From Acidobacteriaceae bacterium (GTDB taxonomy: Bacteria; Acidobacteriota; Terriglobia; Bryobacterales; Bryobacteraceae), in the NCBI GenBank assembly GCA_020247055.1, contig JADCJL010000155.1, forward strand, positions 1-44,595: a DNA stretch of 44,595 nucleotides, given 5' to 3'. Shown in pieces: positions 1-8,027 of this stretch. The notes beneath the pieces were generated by a model. The model was not told the origin of the DNA. It searched no databases and saw only the letters and a list, made by a program, of their open reading frames with translations. Both the position numbers and the translations under genes were made by a program. How positions within the stretch are numbered: the first letter of the stretch is position 1; every line of letters starts with the position of its first letter.

Positions 1-174
1 AAGGTGACCAAGAACCGGGGTTCGTTTCCGAGCGAGGAGGCGGCGTTCAAGCTGTTGTATTTGGCGCTCCGGAACGCGGGCAAGACGTGGCGGGCGGTGC
101 AGGGATGGCGGGAGGCCATGCGGCAATTTGAAATGATTTACCCGGGGCGGCGAGCGGCCGCGCGGGCGGCATAG
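1..174 (+). CDS. IS256-family (mutator-type) transposase, C-terminal 57 residues
   Basis: Frame 1 is open from the first base to a TAG at 172-174. The visible residues, such as FPSEEAAFKLLYLALRN followed by KTWRAVQGWREAMRQF and YPGR, match the extreme C-terminus of IS256/mutator-type DDE transposases. There a conserved W..A..QF.I.F..R segment closes the protein. The catalytic DDE residues would lie upstream, outside the window. The short Ala/Arg tail after YPGR is usual for this family. The enzyme would cut and paste its own element. It is listed as partial because the window starts inside it, not because of a visible lesion. Confidence 0.8.
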   Translation, partial: KVTKNRGSFPSEEAAFKLLYLALRNAGKTWRAVQGWREAMRQFEMIYPGRRAAARAA

Positions 175-245
175 GGCGCGCCGGCTGCCAGCCTGCGCCG
201 GGGGGCCGGCATGGTTCTCAACCGTGGCAAGCAAAACAGTGGGAA

Positions 246-273
246 GCGTTTACACAGATTAGTTGACAGGCCC
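246..273. repeat. Putative right terminal inverted repeat of the IS256-family element
   Basis: This 28 bp stretch runs from GCGTTTACACAG through ATTAGTTGACAGGCCC. It resembles the terminal inverted repeat of IS256-family elements (outer end GGGCCTGTCA when read inward on the opposite strand). It lies 72 bp after the transposase stop, a normal distance. The mate repeat is outside the window, so the assignment rests on family resemblance only. Confidence 0.6.
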
Positions 274-614
274 ATGGCAGACGTCAGCAGGCCTACCGGG
301 AACGGCGCGAGGAAGCGGCCGTGACGCATCAACCTATGGTGCCGATCATCTCCCCGTCAACTTTTGGCGCTCCGATTCTGACCCAGTGTGCGATCTGCGG
401 ACAATACAACCCTTGGATCGACGCCTACCATCGCCTACTACCCCGACCGAGGCGACGACGCCGGTCGGCCAAGGTTCAAAAAACTACGTTTTCAGATGAT
501 CGATAACATCTATCCCGTACTGGTTGACCAAAGACGTCCTGTAACCTCTCCTGGACGCGCCAGGGCGATCGTCCTATTGGGATTGCTGCGCCAAGCTTTC
601 ACACTGAACGGTCC
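274..614. other. Intergenic stretch, no supported gene
   Basis: This is about 340 bases between the IS end and the PEP-CTERM gene. Several short frames are open, but none has a convincing ribosome binding site or a recognisable protein family. The segment just after the IS (a frame containing YRERREEAA, near 285-310) could be the tail of a gene interrupted by the IS insertion, but it is too short to assign. No clear promoter or terminator was found. Confidence 0.5.
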
Positions 615-1322
615 ATGAAGCTTCTTCAAATTGCCTTTCTAGGCTTCTTCCTGACACTATCCTCCTTCGCCCTGCCGACTGTTCCAATCACTTTCAACGA
701 CCCCACTGCTGCCCAGGACTCATCCGATGTGGTCGGCGATCCGACGAAGTTCGACATCACCCAATTGAGGTTCACCGCCTTCAACTCAGCCACCAATACG
801 TTTATGGCTAAGGTGAACTTCAATTACGGTGGCGGCGTCTCTCTCGGATCGTTCGATATCGGCTGGGGCCCCCTGAATGTCGGCGATTTGTTGATCTCGA
901 ACGGGGCCAACCGATACTTTGTACCGTTGGTCAGTCGTACCGGAGCAACTCTCGGGAACCTGTACAGCACAACCTCCTATCTCACCGCCCAGGATCTTGC
1001 CACTAATGCGGGCCGCCCGACCTCAGCCGTCTGGGGCAACACCACAGGCGCTGTACAGATTGGCGGGGGTACCGTCTCTTCCGTTTCGGTGGGCGGCGCT
1101 ACCGATCCCAATAAGCTGGAAGTGACTTTGAACTTTGTGGGCAACGCTGCATTTATCAACAATTTCGCCAACTCTACCGTCTCTTTTGCCTCCGCGACCT
1201 ACGGCAACGACAGCATCACTGGGGTGATTCCCGCCAACGCCCCGGTCCCCGAACCCAGCACCTGCACGACGCTGGGCGCCGGCCTGGCCGCCGTCGGCCT
1301 CCTCCGGCGCCGTCAGGCTTAA
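615..1322 (+). CDS. Secreted PEP-CTERM sorting-domain protein
   Basis: This 235-residue protein is probably exported and then processed by an exosortase. The N-terminus (MKLLQIAFLGFFLTLSSFA) is a typical signal peptide. The mature part is Gly/Ser/Thr/Asn-rich and predicted to be beta-rich. The C-terminus carries the three-part PEP-CTERM signal: a VPEPST motif, a short hydrophobic Ala/Gly/Leu helix, and a basic end RRRQA. In known systems this tail is cut by exosortase (EpsH/XrtA) during export, often in species that make exopolysaccharide. No exosortase gene is in the window. The mature domain has no recognised family. A strong hairpin terminator follows directly (1343-1385). The ribosome binding site before the ATG is weak. 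The sorting signal is well supported; the function of the mature part is unknown. Confidence 0.88.
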   Translation: MKLLQIAFLGFFLTLSSFALPTVPITFNDPTAAQDSSDVVGDPTKFDITQLRFTAFNSATNTFMAKVNFNYGGGVSLGSFDIGWGPLNVGDLLISNGANRYFVPLVSRTGATLGNLYSTTSYLTAQDLATNAGRPTSAVWGNTTGAVQIGGGTVSSVSVGGATDPNKLEVTLNFVGNAAFINNFANSTVSFASATYGNDSITGVIPANAPVPEPSTCTTLGAGLAAVGLLRRRQA

Positions 1323-1342
1323 AGCGACATAATGATACCCTG

Positions 1343-1385
1343 AGGGATTGGGGCCCTTCCGGCTCCAATCCCTTTCTTTATTTTT
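1343..1385 (+). terminator. Rho-independent terminator abutting the trxB start codon
   Basis: The 9 bp stem AGGGATTGG (1343-1351) pairs perfectly with CCAATCCCT (1365-1373) around a 13-base GC-rich loop. The T-rich tract TTTCTTTATTTTT ends at 1385. It should end transcription of the PEP-CTERM gene. The tract runs directly into the ATG of trxB at 1386, so the same sequence occupies the place where a Shine-Dalgarno site for trxB would be. Confidence 0.85.
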
Positions 1386-2309
1386 ATGCGCAACGTTGTC
1401 ATCATCGGTTCCGGCTGCGCCGGAAACACCGCCGCCGTCTACACCGGCCGCGCGTCGCTGTCTCCCCTGGTCGTCTCCGGCCACGAGCCCGGCGGTCAGC
1501 TTTCCATCACCTCGGAGGTGGAAAACTTCCCCGGTTTCCCCGACGGCGTCATGGGCCCCCAACTCGTCGAGAATATGAAGCAGCAAGCGATTCGCTTCGG
1601 CGCCGAGTACATGCACGGCACCGTCGAAGATGCCGACCTCTCCCAACGGCCTTTTAAACTGAAGATCGACGGCGCCTGGATCGAAACCCGGACGCTCATC
1701 ATCGCCTCCGGCGCCTCGGCCCGCTGGCTCGGCCTGCCCAACGAATACAAACTCATCGGCCACGGCGTCAGCTCCTGCGCCACCTGCGACGGCTTCTTCT
1801 ACCGCGAAAAAGAGATCATGGTCATCGGCGGCGGCGACACCGCCATGGAGGAAGCCAACTTCCTCACCCGCTTCGGCCGTCGCGTCACCCTCGTCCACCG
1901 GCGCGACGAGTTCCGCGCCTCCAAAATCATGGTCGACCGTACCCGCGCCAACCCGAAGATCGAAATCCTCACCAACACCGTCGTCGACGATATTTACGAT
2001 GTCGAAAAGGGCTACGTCACCGGCGCGAAACTCCGCAACGTCGTCACCGGCGAAACCTGGGATCGCGACGTCGACGGCTTCTTCGTCGCCATCGGCCATA
2101 TCCCCAACACCAAGTTCCTCCGCGGCCAGATCGACACCGACGAAGAAGGATACATCCTCTCGCACGGCGGCGCCCGCACCAACATCGCCGGCGTCTTCCA
2201 CGCAGGCGACGTGCAGGACCGCGTCTACCGCCAGGCCATCACGGCGGCCGGCGCCGGCTGCATGGCCGCTATCGAAGCCGAACGGTTCTTAGAAGCCGAA
2301 GGCCACTAA
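1386..2309 (+). CDS. trxB: Thioredoxin-disulfide reductase (TrxB)
   Basis: This 307-residue cytoplasmic flavoenzyme passes electrons from NADPH to thioredoxin. Visible features in order are the FAD-binding GSGCAGNTAA near residues 8-16, the redox-active CATC motif at 131-134 followed by DG, the NADPH-binding GGGDTAMEE at about 148-156, the HRRDEFRAS segment at 171-179 that recognises the NADP phosphate, and a C-terminal FAD motif HAGDV near 272-276. The length is normal for the low-molecular-weight class. The ATG at 1386 is supported by the family N-terminus (MRNVVIIGSG), but no Shine-Dalgarno precedes it; a terminator hairpin and T-tract sit there instead. Translation may be leaderless or start from a promoter within the hairpin. 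The gene converges on the M1-like gene and overlaps it by 4 bp at the stop codons. Confidence 0.95.
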   Translation: MRNVVIIGSGCAGNTAAVYTGRASLSPLVVSGHEPGGQLSITSEVENFPGFPDGVMGPQLVENMKQQAIRFGAEYMHGTVEDADLSQRPFKLKIDGAWIETRTLIIASGASARWLGLPNEYKLIGHGVSSCATCDGFFYREKEIMVIGGGDTAMEEANFLTRFGRRVTLVHRRDEFRASKIMVDRTRANPKIEILTNTVVDDIYDVEKGYVTGAKLRNVVTGETWDRDVDGFFVAIGHIPNTKFLRGQIDTDEEGYILSHGGARTNIAGVFHAGDVQDRVYRQAITAAGAGCMAAIEAERFLEAEGH

Positions 2310-4270
2310 AATGCCGGTTTAGCGCGCTTGAAGGGCTCCTTGAGATGCTTGGCCGCCTCTTCCTGCGCATTCTGCGTGTTGTCCTTGGTCCGGATCGCGA
2401 GGTTGTACTCGTTGACGGCGCGTTCGCGCTGGCCGGTAATGTCAAAGATCTTGCCCAGGTTGATGTGGCCCCACACCTCGGTCCACTTGGGCTCCAGATC
2501 CCCGTTCAGCGACTCCCGGAACTCGTTGGCCGCCGATTGATAGTTGTTCTGCAGGAAGAACACCTCGCCCACGCGGTAGTGGGCGAGCGAGCTGTTGCGC
2601 GCCACGTCGAGCGCCTTGGTGTACTCCTTCAACGCCTCGCCATACTCGCCAATTTCGGCGAACATCTCGCCCTTGCGGATCGACACCGCCACCCGCATCG
2701 ACCGGCTCATCCGCAGTAGCTTGTTATTGACGTCGATCTCCACGCGCTTCGGCTTGCCGAAGGTTTCGAGCAGGAACTCCGAAGAGGTTCCCGAGACATC
2801 AATCACCTTCTCTTCCGGGTTGCCTTCGGTTTCAATCTTCAGCGTCACCGGCATGCGGAACGTATCGAGATCCTGCGAAACCTTACCCATGATCCGGAAT
2901 CCCTTCTGCGTCCGGTAGACCGTATATTCGAGCTTGAACTCCGGCGCCCCGCTCGATTCGATCCATTGAATGAAGAAATAGCCCAGGTCCTGCCCGGCCA
3001 GCTGACTGGCGGCGTCTTTTAGGTTCTCGGTGGTCACGCCCCGGCCGGCAAAGCGCTCCGGCACGGTCTTCAGAAGCTCCTTGAACTTCTCCTCGCCCAT
3101 GACGCCGCGCAGCATGTGATAAACGGCGGCGCCTTTGCCGGCCGTTGTCGCCCAATACTCCGGCGAATAGTCCTCAAACCGCGAGGCTTGGATCAGCGGC
3201 GGATTATCCACCGTCATCGCCTCGACGTAGGTATCCCGCACCTCGCCCTCGAGTGCGCCCGGACCCTGCGCCTGCTCCACCCAAAGAAGTTCGGCGTAGC
3301 GCGCCATGCCGTTGGTGATCCATAAGTGGTTCCGCGTCGCGGGCGAGGTATCAAGGCCCCACCACTGCCGCGCCAGCTGATTCACCAGCAGCCGGCTGTT
3401 GGCCTGACTGCCGATGGCCCGCGGGTTCAGAAACAGCAGCCCAGGAGCGGCATACCCGTTCGGGGCCCCGTCTTCGGTTTCCACGAGACTAATGGCCGAG
3501 TACGGCGCCAAGCCATACATCCCCGTCAGAAAACCGAGTACCTTGCCCGTCTCCTCGCCCCAGCTCTGCGCCGCGCCCGCCGCCTCACCGCGGAAGTAGG
3601 TAAGCGCGGTCACCCCCCCGGACGATACCGTCTTCGGAGCCTCCCGCGCAATCCCGATCGAACCCGCCAGGCTGGGCTTGGCGAAGTTGCAAACCGTCGT
3701 CTTCCTTCCCGCCGGCGCGGGGCCCGAGGTCTCAATCCCGCCGGTGACCACCGTGAATCCCTCCGGCACCGTCACGGCAAACTCGGCCGTGTAGCGGTCC
3801 GCCGTGTACTCGTTAACCGGGAACCAGCGGGCGGGATAGAGCAAGAAGCCATAATCCGGCTTGATCGCCGCAAACTTTACCCCGTACACCGGCGACTCCT
3901 CCTGACCACTCAGCCTTCCCTCATAACTAACTTCCAATTCCTGTTCCGAGCCCTTGGCCAGAATGTCCGGAAAGGCAATTCGCAGCTGATACTCCTGCAG
4001 GTTCCGCGTCGGCGTCAACGCCCGTCCCTGCCCGTCGACCACGGAGGTCACGTTCAGGCTGTTATGAAGGTCGAGCGCGATCGTCGTAATCCGGTCATCC
4101 ACGGGCCGGAACCGGATCCGCGCGGTGGCCTTCAGCGTCTGCGTCCGGGGATCGACGTCGGCCGCAATCCGATAGTGGATGACGTCAATCCGCGACCTTC
4201 CGCGCCCCTCCTGGCCGCTGGCGAGCGAAGCGAACAGGGTCGCGGTGAGTATCGTCCAAACTATCTTCAT
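2306..4270 (-). CDS. M1-peptidase-fold pseudoenzyme with C-terminal TPR repeats
   Basis: This is a 654-residue exported protein with signal peptide MKIVWTILTATLFASLASGQ. Residues about 25-480 follow the M1 (aminopeptidase N-like) layout: N-terminal beta domain, then a gluzincin-like domain. The zinc-binding HExxHxW is replaced by NQLARQW at 297-303. The downstream NEG that supplies the third ligand is TNG at 319-321 (E to N), and the GAMEN-type substrate motif is absent (APNGYAAPG at about 269-277). All three zinc ligands are therefore lost and peptidase activity is not expected. Residues about 525-640 are helical repeats of TPR type (for example GEYGEALKEYTKALDVA). The frame is intact and the protein long, so this is a retained pseudoenzyme rather than a decaying gene. 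It starts 2 bp after the lpxB stop, implying co-transcription. A binding or scaffold role in the periplasm is inferred. Confidence 0.85.
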   Translation of the reverse strand: MKIVWTILTATLFASLASGQEGRGRSRIDVIHYRIAADVDPRTQTLKATARIRFRPVDDRITTIALDLHNSLNVTSVVDGQGRALTPTRNLQEYQLRIAFPDILAKGSEQELEVSYEGRLSGQEESPVYGVKFAAIKPDYGFLLYPARWFPVNEYTADRYTAEFAVTVPEGFTVVTGGIETSGPAPAGRKTTVCNFAKPSLAGSIGIAREAPKTVSSGGVTALTYFRGEAAGAAQSWGEETGKVLGFLTGMYGLAPYSAISLVETEDGAPNGYAAPGLLFLNPRAIGSQANSRLLVNQLARQWWGLDTSPATRNHLWITNGMARYAELLWVEQAQGPGALEGEVRDTYVEAMTVDNPPLIQASRFEDYSPEYWATTAGKGAAVYHMLRGVMGEEKFKELLKTVPERFAGRGVTTENLKDAASQLAGQDLGYFFIQWIESSGAPEFKLEYTVYRTQKGFRIMGKVSQDLDTFRMPVTLKIETEGNPEEKVIDVSGTSSEFLLETFGKPKRVEIDVNNKLLRMSRSMRVAVSIRKGEMFAEIGEYGEALKEYTKALDVARNSSLAHYRVGEVFFLQNNYQSAANEFRESLNGDLEPKWTEVWGHINLGKIFDITGQRERAVNEYNLAIRTKDNTQNAQEEAAKHLKEPFKRAKPAF

Positions 4271-4272
4271 AA

Positions 4273-5430
4273 TCAGGTTTCCTTCAGGTACCGGTCAGCC
4301 AGGATCCTGGCCGCTTCAGCGAGGGGGTCGGTTTCCCGGCGGAGCGTGTGGCGGATCGCGGCTAACTCGGCGCGCATCCCGGCGAGGGCTCCCGGGGTTT
4401 CCAGTAAATCCAGCGCGGCGCGGGCCAGATTGGCGCCCGTCAACTCGTCCTGCATGAGTTCCGGGACCACGCGGCGCCCCGCCACCAGATTCACCATCGT
4501 GTAAAACGGAACTGACACTAACAATTTACCTAGAAGCCAGCTGATGGCGGTGACCCGGTAGAAGCTCACCATGGCCGTACCCAGCATCGCAGCTTCCATG
4601 GTCACCGTGCCGCTGGCGGCCAGGGCGAGGTCGGCGTGGGCAATTGCGTCCCACGTTTCTCCCTCAACCGTTTGGATGGACAGCGCGGAAATGCGTTCCC
4701 GAAAACTTGTAAACGATCCCGCCTCCCGCGTGAGGAATCCCGTCGGCGCCGCCCACACAAACTGCGTATATCCCCGACCCCGCAGCACTTCCACCGCATC
4801 GAGCACCGCCGTCAGATGCCGCCGCGCTTCGCCCACCCGGCTGCCCGGCAGCAGCACCAGAATCGGCTTCGTTTCGTCAAAACCATAGCGCGCGCAGAAT
4901 CCGGCCCGCGTCCCCCGCGGCGCGGCGCTCCACGCCAACGGATGGCCAATAAAATCGACGGCCAGCCCCCGTGCCGCAAACCACGCCTGCTCAAAGGGAA
5001 AAATCGACAGAACCCCGGCCAGATCCCGCCGCATCTGCTTCACCCGGCCCGAGCGCCACGCCCACACCTGGGGCGCCACCAGGTAAACCACCGGCACGCC
5101 CAGCCGTTTCAGCTTCTTCGCCACCCGCAGGTTGAAATCCGGGCTGTCGGTCAGAATCGCCAGCGCCGGCCGCCGCTCCTCGGCCGCCGCCACCAGCTTG
5201 CGGAACTCGCCGTAAATCCTCGGAATGTGGACCAGTACCTCGACGAGCCCCACCACCGCCAGCGCCTCGGCATCCACCACCGGCTCCACCCCCGCCGCCC
5301 GCATCTGCGGCCCGGCGCAACCGTAAAAGCGCAACCCCGGCGCCAACTTCCGCAGCTCTCCCACGAGCCGCGAGGCGTACATGTCTCCGGATGCCTCGCC
5401 CGCCGAGATTAATATGTCCAATGGTGGCAA
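4273..5430 (-). CDS. lpxB: Lipid-A-disaccharide synthase (LpxB)
   Basis: This 385-residue enzyme is expected to join UDP-2,3-diacylglucosamine and lipid X into the lipid A disaccharide on the cytoplasmic face of the inner membrane. The N-terminus ILISAGEASGDMYASRLV is the hallmark of GT19/LpxB proteins. Other family segments are LAILTDSPDFNLRVAKK, YLVAPQVWAWRSGR, LLPGSRVGE and the C-terminal LALAASGTVTMEAAM. Length is normal (about 380). The start follows the family N-terminus. It is divergent from the gene at 5476 with about 45 bp between. It lies directly upstream of the pseudo-M1 gene, suggesting that protein has an envelope-related role. Confidence 0.95.
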   Translation of the reverse strand: MPPLDILISAGEASGDMYASRLVGELRKLAPGLRFYGCAGPQMRAAGVEPVVDAEALAVVGLVEVLVHIPRIYGEFRKLVAAAEERRPALAILTDSPDFNLRVAKKLKRLGVPVVYLVAPQVWAWRSGRVKQMRRDLAGVLSIFPFEQAWFAARGLAVDFIGHPLAWSAAPRGTRAGFCARYGFDETKPILVLLPGSRVGEARRHLTAVLDAVEVLRGRGYTQFVWAAPTGFLTREAGSFTSFRERISALSIQTVEGETWDAIAHADLALAASGTVTMEAAMLGTAMVSFYRVTAISWLLGKLLVSVPFYTMVNLVAGRRVVPELMQDELTGANLARAALDLLETPGALAGMRAELAAIRHTLRRETDPLAEAARILADRYLKET

Positions 5431-5475
5431 AACCCCAGTCTAGCGCGAGGCTCTGTTACACTGAAGGTTCTGTCG

Positions 5476-6285
5476 ATGCCGTCTCCCTCCGACCTGGCCC
5501 TTGAGTCCGCGGCCAAACTCCACCTGGGTGAATTCGCTGCGCGCTTCCATCCGGAGAGTCTGCCGCTCGGCGACCGTTTCAGCTACTTCGCCGCAGCCGT
5601 ACCGGTGGGCGAGGAAGAGCTGCGCGAGTATCTGGTCGAACCCGTCGACGCGCTACCCGCCGCCGTGCGGACCGCCCTCCCCGCGCTGTTCTTCGTCCTG
5701 GTGCCGTACCTCGAACGCCCCGCCTCCCCCGGCAAGCACAAGGCCGCCCGCCAGACCTTTTTGCCCCAGGATTCGCTTGTCGTCATGGACCCGCCGGACG
5801 AACGCTTCCGTCTGACCCTTGCCTACATTCCTCCTCCCGGCCCCGGCGAGGCCGGTGTACTTGCCTTCGCCGTCAAGGACGTCGACATGAGCGAGTACCA
5901 TTTCCACCTCTTCAACGCCCTGGCTCGCGCCGCCTTCGAGCGGCTTCCCGAGGCCGCGTTTAGCGGCTACATGGACCTGCTGCGCGCCGAGTTGAAGGCC
6001 CGCGTCCATGGCGAGGTGGATCAGCTAAGCTGGGCCGCCAAACAGAACCTGTTGAACAAGCAGACCTCGTTTCGGGGCGAAACCAAGCTGTTCCGCGAGT
6101 ACGCCCGCGAATCGTTCTTCGATACCCTGACGCTCTTCCTCCACGGATTGTGCTGCGACATCGATGTCGAACCCGGGCCGCGTCAGATTGCCAGCCGCCA
6201 CCTCCGCAAACGCCTCGAGTACCTCCGTGGACAGTTCCCGCCGCCGGAAGGCTACGCGGTTTTCCCTGAAGAGCTTAAGAATTAA
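5476..6285 (+). CDS. Hypothetical protein, 269 aa
   Basis: I do not recognise this protein family. It is acidic, soluble and without signal peptide or membrane segment. It begins MPSPSDLALESAAKLH, has a middle section with Pro/Gly-rich turns (PPPGPGEAG) and a largely helical second half containing GEVDQLSWAAKQNLLNKQ and FFDTLTLFLHGLCCDI. Codon use matches the neighbours, and the frame is open throughout with no competing long frame. It is transcribed divergently from lpxB and followed 41 bp later by the Solibacter-type surface protein. It is probably a real, lineage-restricted cytoplasmic protein. Confidence 0.75.
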   Translation: MPSPSDLALESAAKLHLGEFAARFHPESLPLGDRFSYFAAAVPVGEEELREYLVEPVDALPAAVRTALPALFFVLVPYLERPASPGKHKAARQTFLPQDSLVVMDPPDERFRLTLAYIPPPGPGEAGVLAFAVKDVDMSEYHFHLFNALARAAFERLPEAAFSGYMDLLRAELKARVHGEVDQLSWAAKQNLLNKQTSFRGETKLFREYARESFFDTLTLFLHGLCCDIDVEPGPRQIASRHLRKRLEYLRGQFPPPEGYAVFPEELKN

Positions 6286-6326
6286 CTGATCTAGCGGCTG
6301 CGAGCCAACGCGCCGATGGACTGTTT

Positions 6327-8024
6327 GTGCGTTGGATTGCTGTTTTCTGGCTGGCTTCCGCGGGGTGGGTCGGCTCCGCCATCGCTGCCCCCGCCATCAA
6401 GGTCACCCCGGCGTCGCTCTCCTTTACCTTCGTCCAGGGGTCGGGCTCCCCAACCGCCGCGCAGACCCTTTCGGTCGCCTTGGCCGGCAGCGGACCGCCC
6501 GTCAGCTTTGCCGTAAATCCGCCTTCGGCTCCCTGGCTGACGGTGACCCCCGCCGCGGGACAGACCACGCTGGTTATCCGCGCCACGGTAAACAGTACCT
6601 CTCTGATCGTCGGAACCTACAGCGAACAGTTGACGATCACCCCAACCGAAGGCCCCAACCGCGAGCCTGTCCTGGTTCCGGTTACAGTAACGGTGCAGGC
6701 GCCGCCCAGCAACGTGGTTGTGTCCCCTTCGGTCCTCGACTTCACCTTCCGCCTCGGCGATACGGCTCCCGTCCCGGCGCAGGCCATTCTGCTCAATACC
6801 ACCGGCGGCCTGCTCCCGTTCAGCGTGTCCACCCGGGGCACGAGCTGGCTGGCCGCCGCCCCACCCACCGGCAACATCTTTCCCGGCATTCGCACCTCGA
6901 TTGCGATCACGGTCAACCCGGCCGGTCTCATCCCCGGCCTCTACACCGGCGCCATCACCCTCACCACGCCAACCGCGATTACGAGAACCAACCTCGTCAC
7001 GGCGCGGCTCACCGTACAGCCCGGCGTACCCGAAGTGGCATCGGTCTGGCCCGCGAGTCTGCCAGCCCAGTCCCCCACCAGTATCCTTACCGTCCGGGGC
7101 ACTCGTTTCTTTTCCGGCACTACCGCCAAGGTGAATAACCAAGCGGTGGCGACCACGGTACTCAGCGATACGGCCATCCAGATTACGGTTCCCGCCTCTC
7201 TGATGACAGACTCGCGGGTTTTGCCGGTCACGGTCATCAACCCGGGGCCCGGCGGCGGCGAAGCTACCGGGTCCTTCGTCACCACCCTCCCGGGGCCGGT
7301 CATCCAAGGCATTGCCAACGCCGCCAGTCAAACCCCTACGGCCGCGCCCGGCTCCCTGCTGGTCCTCTACGGTCAAAACATCGGGCCGGAGCAGCTCGTG
7401 GCCTTCGACCCCCAACTCCCCCGCGTTCCCTACACCCTCGGCGGCGTGTCGGTGGAAATACAGGGCGAAGCCACTCCTATCCTCTATGCCTCTAAGAATC
7501 AGGTCTGCTTCGCCATCCCGTACGCTCTCGAAGTCAACCGGCCTTACATGATTCAACTAAACTACGAGGGCCTGCGTTCCAACCCCTTTCCCCTCTTCCT
7601 CACTCCCGCGGCTCCCGGAATCTTTACCGCCAACGGCGCCGGAACGGGGCCAGCCGCCGCGTACGCCTACGACGAGGAGAAGAAGGAGTACTTCCTCGTC
7701 TCGGAAACGGCCCCGGCCTTCCGTGGCGGTTATGTCATTCTCTTCGCCACCGGCGAAGGCATACCCGTGCTGCCACCAACCGCCCTGCTACCCGATGGCC
7801 TCATCGCCACCGAGGCGAGCAGCCGGTCGAGTCCGGTAGTGGTCACCGTGGGTGGGGTGCCGGCCGAAGTCACTTACGCCGGCGCCAGTCCCGGCCTCAT
7901 CATTGGCATCCTGCAAATCAACCTGCGCATCCCGCCCAACGTGACCCCGGCCAAGGCCGCACCCCTTACCCTGCGCATGCGCGGCCAGACCAGTCCGGCC
8001 GGTCCCACGCTCAACATCAAGTAA
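6327..8024 (+). CDS. Secreted multi-domain surface protein with BACON-like, IPT/TIG and TIGR03437-type C-terminal domains
   Basis: The protein has 565 residues. The start chosen is GTG at 6327, giving a signal peptide (MRWIAVFWLASAGWVGSAIA). Residues about 25-240 hold two beta-sandwich repeats of BACON type, recognisable by LSFTF...WLTVTP and LDFTF...WLAAAPPTG. Residues about 240-330 look like an IPT/TIG domain (PASLPAQSPTSILTVRGTRF). The last about 230 residues match the domain known mainly from Solibacter-like Acidobacteriota (TIGR03437), with GIANAASQTPTAAPGSL, LYGQNIGP and VCFAIPYAL. Such proteins are abundant in Solibacter and thought to be extracellular; function is unknown. The domain is the best taxonomic marker in the window. 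Confidence 0.85.
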   Translation: MRWIAVFWLASAGWVGSAIAAPAIKVTPASLSFTFVQGSGSPTAAQTLSVALAGSGPPVSFAVNPPSAPWLTVTPAAGQTTLVIRATVNSTSLIVGTYSEQLTITPTEGPNREPVLVPVTVTVQAPPSNVVVSPSVLDFTFRLGDTAPVPAQAILLNTTGGLLPFSVSTRGTSWLAAAPPTGNIFPGIRTSIAITVNPAGLIPGLYTGAITLTTPTAITRTNLVTARLTVQPGVPEVASVWPASLPAQSPTSILTVRGTRFFSGTTAKVNNQAVATTVLSDTAIQITVPASLMTDSRVLPVTVINPGPGGGEATGSFVTTLPGPVIQGIANAASQTPTAAPGSLLVLYGQNIGPEQLVAFDPQLPRVPYTLGGVSVEIQGEATPILYASKNQVCFAIPYALEVNRPYMIQLNYEGLRSNPFPLFLTPAAPGIFTANGAGTGPAAAYAYDEEKKEYFLVSETAPAFRGGYVILFATGEGIPVLPPTALLPDGLIATEASSRSSPVVVTVGGVPAEVTYAGASPGLIIGILQINLRIPPNVTPAKAAPLTLRMRGQTSPAGPTLNIK

Positions 8025-8027
8025 CCT

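Larger units (their letters stand above)
1..273 (+). mobile_element. IS256-family insertion sequence, right end (left part outside window)
   Basis: The window opens inside a transposase reading frame that stops at 174. About 72 bases later there is a terminal-repeat-like stretch (246-273) ending in TTGACAGGCCC. IS256-family elements characteristically end in an inverted repeat of the type 'TTTACACA...TTGACAGGCCC', and the sequence here (gtttacacagattagttgacaggccc in parts) fits that pattern. The element boundary is therefore placed at about 273. The left inverted repeat and the 8-9 bp target duplication cannot be checked because the left end lies outside the window. Whether the element is intact is unknown. 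Confidence 0.72.

Noticed and set aside
1023-2201. 392-codon minus frame antisense to trxB
   Set aside because: Its Gly/Ala/Asp/Val composition is the mirror of a GC-rich gene; the plus frame is unmistakably thioredoxin reductase.
2306-4270. Active M1 aminopeptidase
   Set aside because: All three zinc ligands and the GAMEN motif are replaced.
3326-4504. 392-codon plus frame over the M1-like gene and lpxB
   Set aside because: Arg/Pro-rich shadow frame crossing the boundary of two real genes on the other strand.
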